This document shows positions 6,869-12,281 of a stretch of 15,824 nt of DNA, one piece after another. The stretch's first letter is position 1. Each line of letters starts with the position of its first letter. A program made the position numbers and the translations under genes. Source of the stretch: Lachnospiraceae bacterium UBA4317 (GTDB lineage Bacteria > Bacillota_A > Clostridia > Lachnospirales > Lachnospiraceae). Where the stretch lies: contig DGUF01000272.1 in NCBI GenBank assembly GCA_002394525.1, positions 1 through 15,824 of the forward strand, given 5' to 3'. The notes under the pieces were generated by a model. It searched no databases. It was not told the DNA's origin and saw only the letters and a program-made list of their open reading frames with translations.

Positions 6869-6937
6869 CAGAGGTGTGACAGAGGGACAGGCACCGTGTC
6901 ACACTGCTGTGACACGGTGCCTGTCCCTCTGTCACAC
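6864..6937. repeat. Paired palindromic element with perfect 30-bp arms
   Basis: Bases 6874-6903 are the exact reverse complement of 6908-6937, separated only by CTGC. Each arm is itself a small palindrome: TGTGACA, a GGGACAGGCACCG core, then TGTCACA. The structure is therefore two elements head to head. An extra TGTGACAGAGG at 6864-6874 directly repeats the arm start and contains the hydrolase stop codon. As RNA this would be a very stable hairpin, likely to stop transcription or protect the 3' end, though no T-run follows. Confidence 0.92.
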
Positions 6938-6980
6938 CCTCCCTGCCACACCCCTTGGGCCGGCCATATGCACCTGCCCG

Positions 6981-7011
6981 TGAGTCAGCGGGGACGCAAC
7001 AGTCTGACTCA
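6981..7011 (+). repeat. Palindromic intergenic element, single form
   Basis: TGAGTCA (6981-6987) and TGACTCA (7005-7011) enclose a core beginning GCGGGGACGCAAC. Ends, core and total length match the copy after moaA. Confidence 0.8.
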
Positions 7012-7163
7012 TCAAGCCCGCGCACCGCAAAGCCAAACGCACGTCTGGCTCACCAAAGCTTCTGTATTGTGAAAACAATATGAAAATGCTTCTCTGCAAC
7101 CCCATTTGACACCCCACCCGGAAAATGTTATTTTGACACCGTACGTCGTAAAAAACTGCTAAG

Positions 7164-7197
7164 AAATGAGTCAGGAGATACGTCCCCTGACTCATTT
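7164..7197 (-). repeat. Palindromic intergenic element, single form, opposite orientation
   Basis: AAATGAGTCAGG (7164-7175) is matched exactly by its reverse complement at 7186-7197. The core reads CGTCCCC on the + strand (7181-7187), i.e. GGGGACG on the - strand, so this copy is inverted relative to the one at 6981. It ends within 30 bp of the permease start and could influence its expression. Confidence 0.82.
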
Positions 7198-7221
7198 GCT
7201 GTGAAAAGGATGGACCAGGTT

Positions 7222-8103
7222 ATGGATAAAAATGGGAATCAGCCCCGGTCGATGCTGATGCTTGCGGCTTCCATGCTGATCTTCGGGACGATTGGGATCT
7301 TCAGAAGATATATTCCCCTGTCCTCGGGGGTGCTCGCCTTCGCGAGGGGGCTGATCGGCACGGTCTTTTTACTGGTCTGCCGGAGACTCGGGAGCCGGGA
7401 GGCCGGCGGTCCGGGGACGGAGAGGCGGCAGCTCCCGGCCGGGCTCCTGGTTTTTTCCGGTGCCCTGATCGGGATCAACTGGATCCTGCTCTTTGAGGCC
7501 TACAATTATACGACCGTGGCAACGGCGACCCTGTGTTATTACATGCAACCCATTATCGTGATCCTCCTGTCTCCCCTGGTCTTCCGGGAACGGCTGACTC
7601 TGAAGAAGGGAATCTGTACTCTGGCGGCCCTGGCCGGGATGGTCCTGGTGTCCGGGGCTGCGGGGGAGGGAGTCCCGCGGGGCGACGCGCTGCGGGGAAT
7701 CCTCTATGGCCTGGGGGCGGCTGTCCTCTACGCGTCGGTCGTCATCCTGAACAAGTGGATCCGGAATGTGGATCCCTGGCAGAAGACGATCCTGCAGCTT
7801 GCTTCGGCGGCTGCATGCCTGTTCCCCTACCTGCTTGTGACGGGGCAGTTTGTCCGGGTCGAGGTGAGCGGCTTTTCCATCCTCATGCTGCTCATCGTCG
7901 GCATTGTCCACACGGGGATTGCCTATGCCCTGTATTTTGGCAGCACGGACGGCCTGAGGGCGCAGACGATCGCGCTTTTCAGCTATATCGATCCCGTATC
8001 TGCCCTTATTTTGTCAGCATTGGTCCTGCGGGAGCCCATGACCTGGACGGGGCTGGCCGGCGCGGTCCTGGTGCTGGGCGCGGCTCTTTTCAGCGAGCTC
8101 TGA
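7222..8103 (+). CDS. EamA/DMT-family membrane transporter
   Basis: A 293-residue integral membrane protein with about ten hydrophobic spans arranged as two EamA repeats. The first is about residues 10-140 (SMLIFGTIGIFRRY, NWILLFEAYNYTTVATATLC, QPIIVILLSPLVFRERL). The second is about 150-293 (YGLGAAVLYASVVILNKWI, GIAYALYFGSTDGLRAQTIA, DPVSALILSALVLREPMTW). The family exports or exchanges metabolites such as amino acids or nucleotide derivatives; the substrate here cannot be told. I favour ATG 7222, with AAAAGGA 11 bp upstream; GTG 7201 and ATG 7210 are possible but have no well-spaced binding site. It is separated from the molybdenum block by 350 bp of repeat-rich sequence and is probably its own unit. 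Confidence 0.88.
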   Translation: MDKNGNQPRSMLMLAASMLIFGTIGIFRRYIPLSSGVLAFARGLIGTVFLLVCRRLGSREAGGPGTERRQLPAGLLVFSGALIGINWILLFEAYNYTTVATATLCYYMQPIIVILLSPLVFRERLTLKKGICTLAALAGMVLVSGAAGEGVPRGDALRGILYGLGAAVLYASVVILNKWIRNVDPWQKTILQLASAAACLFPYLLVTGQFVRVEVSGFSILMLLIVGIVHTGIAYALYFGSTDGLRAQTIALFSYIDPVSALILSALVLREPMTWTGLAGAVLVLGAALFSEL

Positions 8104-8116
8104 AAAAAATGAGCTC

Positions 8117-8240
8117 AGCCGGCCCTGTGCTGTCCCCACAGCTATGTGCGCAGCTCTTTTTCAATGGGTTCCGAAAAAAGCCGGTCTGCCCCCTGTGTTG
8201 TCCCTGCAGCCAGGGGCGCAGCCTCTTTTCTCTGGATTTA
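8117..8240 (+). repeat. Imperfect 62-bp tandem duplication after the permease gene
   Basis: Two diverged copies begin with AGCCGG at 8117 and 8179. Both contain TGTCCC, a CAGC, GCGCAGC and a TCTTTT stretch, and end in an A-run. Both can fold: GCTGT-CCCC-ACAGC in the first copy and GCCCCTG with CAGGGGC in the second. Confidence 0.55.
8188..8230 (+). terminator. Possible terminator of the permease gene
   Basis: GCCCCCTG can pair with CAGGGGC (8211-8217) and is followed by GCAGCCTCTTTTC. The T-rich tail is short and starts a few bases after the stem, so efficiency is uncertain. A smaller hairpin with CTCTTTTT after it lies in the first copy of the duplication upstream. Confidence 0.4.
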
Positions 8241-8405
8241 TAAAAAAAAATAATAATTGCGGAGAGTGATTTTATTAAGAATATGTTACAATAATCTGGC
8301 ATTATATACTTATAAAGGTGAATAATGAGACGGCGGACCGGATACTGTCAAAAAAGCAGATAGGAAAAGGGGGCAGTGCCCTCTGATCCGAAAGAGAGGG
8401 AAAAG
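8232..8405 (+). promoter_or_regulatory. AT-rich promoter region and leader of the first GH114 gene
   Basis: After the GC-rich duplication the sequence becomes sharply AT-rich (about 8235-8330). TTACAA at 8286-8291 with TATAAA at 8311-8316 (19-bp spacing) is the best paired promoter-like match; TACAAT (8287-8292) and TATACT (8305-8310) are alternative -10 boxes without good partners. The leader then carries a small GGGCA-G-TGCCC hairpin (8371-8381) and the binding site GAGAGGG (8394-8400). No gene is seen here. Confidence 0.35.
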
Positions 8406-11400
8406 ATGAGATATCTATCCGGGAAGCGGTGGCGTATGGTGGTCAGCCGTTTGTGTTCAATTCTGTTGGCTGCAGCCCTGGCAGCGGGAAGCTTTGCGGT
8501 TCCGGCTGTGGCGGCCGCGCAGCCCGCAGAGGAGGCTGTGTCAGGCACAGAGACGGAGAATACGGGGGAACCGGTTTTCTCCGCGGAGTCGGAGGTTTTC
8601 GGCACCGGGCCTGCTGTTGAGACAGGAGGGGCCGCCGGCGAGTCGGCTTTTTCTGCAGAAACGGAAGTCTTCAATGCCGAACCTGCTGTTGAGACAGGAG
8701 AGGCTGCCGGAGAGTCGGCTTTTTCTGCAGGAGCGGAGGCCGCCGGCGAAAATGCCTTCGGCGAGGCGGCTCAGGTGCCCGGGCAGGAGGTTTTTCCGGA
8801 CGGGTCAGCAGATGCGCCGGAAAACCCTGCAGGCTGTGCCATTACTCTGGACGCCGGAACGGATGGGTATTTTATTGATGAAAATGGCGGCCGGATCCAG
8901 TCGGTCCGGGTCGAGGGGACAAAAGGGGAGTCCTTTCAAAATATAAAGGGGAACCTCCCTGTTCCGGCCACAGACACAGAGCTGGTATTTCTGGGCTGGA
9001 GTCTGCAGAAGGATCCTTTTGCGGAAGGACCTGCTGTGGACAGCGCAGCCGGGGCAAATCCTTTTGCGGAAGGAACTGCTGTGGACAGCACAGCCGGGTC
9101 GGATCCTTTTGCGGAAGGACCTGCTGTGGACAGCGTAGCCGCGAATGATCTTTTTGCGGAAGGTTCTGCTGTGGACAGCGCAGCCGTGGTGGATCCTTTT
9201 GCGGAAGGACCTGCCGTGGACGGCACAGCGGTGCTGGATGCGGCCGGGGAGACTTCTGCTGCAGCAGGCATGGCCGCAGGGAATCCTTTTGCGGAGGAAG
9301 GCGCGGCTGCAGGCCTTGTGCCGGATGATTTTGTGCTGGAAGGAGACATCAGTCTGACTGCTGTCTGGGGCGCAGAGGAAAAGCCGCAGGAGCAGGCGAC
9401 AGACGCAGCGCCTGCCGGGGAGAACTCCGGCGGGGATAATGACAGCGCCCAGACGCCGTTTTTCACCGAAGAGGGAAGCGGCGGAGAAAGCCCGGCAGAG
9501 TCCGCACCAGCGGAAACAGACGGAACCGGGACGGGACCGGAAGAGACCGCGCCGGCAGAGAATGGCGGCGACGGAACAGGAATAGATGAGTCTGCGCCGG
9601 CAGAGAACGACGGCGGCGGAACGGGAACAGAAGAGACCGCGCCGGCGGATATTGACGAAACCGGTACAGGATTGGAGGATCCCGCACAGGCCGGGAGCCT
9701 GATCATTGGCGAAGAGACCGGCGATCCGGCCCTCCCCGCTGCCGGGGAAAGTGCCGGCGAAGAAAAGGCAGAGGAAAAGACCGAAAAGGAGGTCTTTTTC
9801 AGCGAAGGCGGTGGGACAGATACGGCCAATGAGAGGGCCTCGAATTCCCGCGGGGAGGAGACGACCAGATATACGGTCACCTTCCAGGCCAACGGGGGAT
9901 ATTTTGAGGATGGACAGACCTCTGTCACCAGGAGGATCCGGGAGGGCCGCTCCATCGAGGCCGATCGCGACCGCTACGAAGAGCCGGAGAGAGAGGGCTT
10001 TGCCTTCAAGGGCTGGAGCCTGACAAAGGACGGCAAGGCCTTCGAGGAGTACGAGGTCACGAAGGACCTGACTGTCTATGCCGTCTGGGCGGAGCTCAAG
10101 ACCATCGTCTTTGATGCCAATGGGCACTATCTCAAAGGCTGGCCCTTTGGCCGGATCCGGACCACCCGCTGGGAGGAGACCTTCGAGAAGGGCGAGAAAA
10201 TCGACCTGGAAGAATATGATTCATTTTATTACGACGACATATGGGAGAAATTCGGCGGTTGGAGTTTGACCAGGACCGGGCCCGCTCTGACTTCCAACAC
10301 CTATACCGTGACTAAAGATGTGACCCTCTACGCCGTCTGGATCGGGGATCTGGAGGACGCGGAGATCCAGCTGGCCAAGAGCAGCGTTGTTTATACCGGC
10401 AAGGCACAGACACCGGCCGTGACGGTGGAATATAACGACAGGACTCTGGTGAAGGGGACGGATTATACGGTCGCCTACAGCAATAACACCAAAGCCGGCA
10501 GGGCGACGGTCACAGTTACCGGCATGGGAAGGTTTACGGGCAAGGTCAGCACAACCTTTACCATCACGAAGAGGCCCCAGAGCCTGACGCTGACGACAGG
10601 GGCGTCCAGGCTGTCGGTCGGCACCTCGACCACGGTCAAGGGGAGCGGGGCCAAGGAGACGACCAGATACACCTACAAGTCGTCCAACACCTCTGTCGCC
10701 ACGGTCACATCGGCCGGCAAGGTGACTGCGAAAAAGGTCGGAACCGTCAAGATCACGGTCTCGACTGCCGCGACCACCAATTACAAGGCCGGAAGCCGGA
10801 CGGTCACGATCAAGGTCGTCCCCGGTGTGACCTCAAAGCTGACCGCAGCCAACCAGAAGAAGGGGGTCAAGCTGACCTGGGCCAGGGTCGCCGGCGCCAA
10901 CGGCTACTATCTCTACAGGGACGGAAAAAAGATCGCCACCATCTCCAAGGGGACGACACTTACTTATCTGGATACCAAAGCCAATAAGAACGGGAGAAAA
11001 TACGTGTATAAACTGATCTCCAAAGCATCGACCGGGACCAGTACCCTCTACAGGTCTGTGTCCCTCTACAGGACGGCTTCCTCCTCATCGGGCAGCACTT
11101 CAAGCGGAAGCTCGCAGACGGGGGCCTCGGGCACATCCACTTCCTCGGGTTCCTCCGGGTCCTCCTCCCAGAGCGGGTCTTCGGGCTCCTCTTCGCAGAC
11201 ATCCGGATCCGGCCCGCTGATGACGACCCGCTTCTGCTTTGAACAGGATTCTGTCGCGGCCACCCTGGACAAGTGCGCCCAAAACGACCTGGCCGTCATC
11301 GATTTGGACGGTGTCAGCCAGAGCGTGATCACGGCCGCCAGAAACCGCGGAGTCCAGATCTACGGCTACCTGAACGCGGGCGCGCTGGAGAGCGAGCGCT

Positions 11401-11990
11401 CCTACTATGAAAAATTCAAGTCCATCCGCCTGGCTGCCTATGACGGCTGGCCCGGTGAGTACTGGGTAGACGTCACCAATACGGCCTGGAAGACCCACCT
11501 GATCGAGGAGGCCAGAAAGATGAAGGCCATGGGCGCGACAGGCCTCTACCTGGACAACACCGACATCCTCTATATGGTGGAAGCCGGCTTCCAGGAGGAG
11601 AAGACCAGCCTGATCCGCATCGCGCCCACCGCGGGCAATGTCTACAAGGCCCTCAGCGATGTTGTGAAACAGCTCGAAAATACAGTCGGCATCGTCGTCA
11701 TGCCCAACGGCGGAGATATATTTGTCAGGCGCTTCGTCAAGGACAACCCCGGCCTGCTCAAGACCGTTGTCCAGGAGAGCGTCCTCTATGACGGCAACAA
11801 GAGACAGCCCTCCTCCGAGACCAAATATTACACGGAGTATCTGGACTGGTGCATCAGCCAGGGCATTTATGTCAGAGGCATAGAGTATACGACCTCAAGC
11901 ACCAACGCCCAGACCTGCCAGAATTACTATAAGGACCATGGCTGGCAGGAACTCTATATCAGCAAACATACCTATCTGATGGGAGACTGA
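8406..11990 (+). CDS. Secreted multidomain GH114-like glycosidase (first of two paralogs)
   Basis: A 1194-residue exported protein. Residues 1-38 are a Sec signal peptide, cut about AVAAA/QP. Residues 39-143 are acidic repeats. A B-repeat starting at 145 is interrupted after GWSLQKD (197-203) by five 15-residue repeats and closes with LTAVW (317-321). Another acidic repeat region follows, then two B-repeats (about 488-561 and 563-645), an Ig-like YTGKAQTP domain (about 650-735), a Big_2-like domain (to about 805), a fibronectin III domain (about 808-890) and a Ser/Gly linker. The C-terminal GH114 barrel (939-1194) carries GYLNAG, GWPGEYWVDV, YLDNTD with Asp1050 and VVQES with Glu1124, the expected catalytic pair. 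GH114 enzymes cut alpha-1,4-linked galactosamine polymers; the natural substrate here is unknown. No LPxTG or SLH anchor is seen. ATG 8406 has GAGAGGG five bases upstream; GTG 8376 would put residues before the signal peptide. Confidence 0.88.
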   Translation: MRYLSGKRWRMVVSRLCSILLAAALAAGSFAVPAVAAAQPAEEAVSGTETENTGEPVFSAESEVFGTGPAVETGGAAGESAFSAETEVFNAEPAVETGEAAGESAFSAGAEAAGENAFGEAAQVPGQEVFPDGSADAPENPAGCAITLDAGTDGYFIDENGGRIQSVRVEGTKGESFQNIKGNLPVPATDTELVFLGWSLQKDPFAEGPAVDSAAGANPFAEGTAVDSTAGSDPFAEGPAVDSVAANDLFAEGSAVDSAAVVDPFAEGPAVDGTAVLDAAGETSAAAGMAAGNPFAEEGAAAGLVPDDFVLEGDISLTAVWGAEEKPQEQATDAAPAGENSGGDNDSAQTPFFTEEGSGGESPAESAPAETDGTGTGPEETAPAENGGDGTGIDESAPAENDGGGTGTEETAPADIDETGTGLEDPAQAGSLIIGEETGDPALPAAGESAGEEKAEEKTEKEVFFSEGGGTDTANERASNSRGEETTRYTVTFQANGGYFEDGQTSVTRRIREGRSIEADRDRYEEPEREGFAFKGWSLTKDGKAFEEYEVTKDLTVYAVWAELKTIVFDANGHYLKGWPFGRIRTTRWEETFEKGEKIDLEEYDSFYYDDIWEKFGGWSLTRTGPALTSNTYTVTKDVTLYAVWIGDLEDAEIQLAKSSVVYTGKAQTPAVTVEYNDRTLVKGTDYTVAYSNNTKAGRATVTVTGMGRFTGKVSTTFTITKRPQSLTLTTGASRLSVGTSTTVKGSGAKETTRYTYKSSNTSVATVTSAGKVTAKKVGTVKITVSTAATTNYKAGSRTVTIKVVPGVTSKLTAANQKKGVKLTWARVAGANGYYLYRDGKKIATISKGTTLTYLDTKANKNGRKYVYKLISKASTGTSTLYRSVSLYRTASSSSGSTSSGSSQTGASGTSTSSGSSGSSSQSGSSGSSSQTSGSGPLMTTRFCFEQDSVAATLDKCAQNDLAVIDLDGVSQSVITAARNRGVQIYGYLNAGALESERSYYEKFKSIRLAAYDGWPGEYWVDVTNTAWKTHLIEEARKMKAMGATGLYLDNTDILYMVEAGFQEEKTSLIRIAPTAGNVYKALSDVVKQLENTVGIVVMPNGGDIFVRRFVKDNPGLLKTVVQESVLYDGNKRQPSSETKYYTEYLDWCISQGIYVRGIEYTTSSTNAQTCQNYYKDHGWQELYISKHTYLMGD
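8577..8756 (+). repeat. 72-bp coding tandem repeat, two and a half copies
   Basis: Units at 8577-8648 and 8649-8720 plus a partial one to about 8756 encode FSAESEVF followed by PAVETG and AAGESA. They lie just after the signal peptide and give an acidic, Ala-rich, probably extended segment. Confidence 0.85.
9015..9239 (+). repeat. 45-bp coding tandem repeat, five copies, inside a B-repeat
   Basis: Five uninterrupted units of 45 bp (start points 9015, 9060, 9105, 9150, 9195) encode PFAEGPAVDSAAGAN and close variants; a partial copy (PFAEEGAAAG) lies at 9285-9314. The units are in frame and separate the GWSLQKD half from the LTAVW half of the first B-repeat. Confidence 0.93.
9498..9677 (+). 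repeat. 45-bp coding tandem repeat, four copies
   Basis: Units at 9498, 9543, 9588 and 9633 encode ESAPAETDGTGTGPE and variants. This is a second array with the same 45-bp period but unrelated sequence, in the acidic linker before the second B-repeat. Confidence 0.9.
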
Positions 11991-12148
11991 AATACCTTTA
12001 CAAACAGGGGGACGCTCAAGTATACTGACACCGCGGTAAACAGCCTGACGGCAGCTCCGCGCGGAGTACAGAAAAACAGTTAAAAATCAGTAAAAGAGAC
12101 GGAAAAACAGCAATGAGGTCATGATCCGTCGCACAGATTGCACGGCAG
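11991..12148. other. Spacer between the two GH114 genes, 5' half
   Basis: No gene is seen. GGGGGACG at 12007-12014 followed 11 bp later by TGACACC may be a degenerate half of the palindromic element family. A perfect 12-bp dyad CTCCGCGCGGAG is at 12055-12066. No clear promoter is found for the second gene. Confidence 0.35.
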
Positions 12149-12201
12149 CGGCCGGGACAGGGGTGGATCCCTGCCCCGGCCGATTTAATGAAAAATTTTT
12201 T
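12149..12201 (+). terminator. Strong GC hairpin between the GH114 genes
   Basis: CGGCCGGG (12149-12156) pairs with CCCGGCCG (12175-12182), and CAGGG (12158-12162) with CCCTG (12169-12173), across an A/C mismatch. A T-run comes only at about 12195-12201, roughly 12 nt after the stem and preceded by AAAAA. It could end the first GH114 transcript or be a structured leader of the second gene. Confidence 0.5.
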
Positions 12202-12281
12202 TACAGACAGATCCGCAGCCCCGGCTGCTTTAGCGGGAACATTTTTTGCAGACAAATCAAATTTCAGAGGAGGACTGCTTA

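Larger units (their letters stand above)
6938..7221. other. Intergenic stretch between hydrolase and permease genes
   Basis: No convincing gene is seen on either strand. It holds two single palindromic elements (6981-7011 and 7164-7197), and between them TTTGACACC in two copies (7105-7113 and 7132-7140) whose TTGACA cores (7106-7111, 7133-7138) match the -35 consensus. Neither has a good -10 at 16-18 bp, so the permease promoter is unresolved. Confidence 0.5.

Noticed and set aside
7106..7138. Two TTGACA boxes as -35 elements for the EamA permease
   Set aside because: Neither has an acceptable -10 at 16-18 bp, so no promoter is called, only the repeated TTTGACACC.
8095..8116. GAGCTC pair around an A-rich loop at the permease stop
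   Set aside because: The stem is short and self-complementary on each side, with no T-run after it on the + strand, so it does not qualify as a terminator.
9015..9239. Regular 45-bp repeats considered as a CRISPR array
   Set aside because: Units are contiguous with no unique spacers, remain in frame and encode protein; no cas genes are present.
8805..10127. A 440-codon open frame on the - strand across the first GH114 gene
   Set aside because: It lies wholly within a well-supported gene, is Arg/Ser/Gly-rich with repeats mirroring the coding repeats on the + strand, and shows no known domain or binding site.
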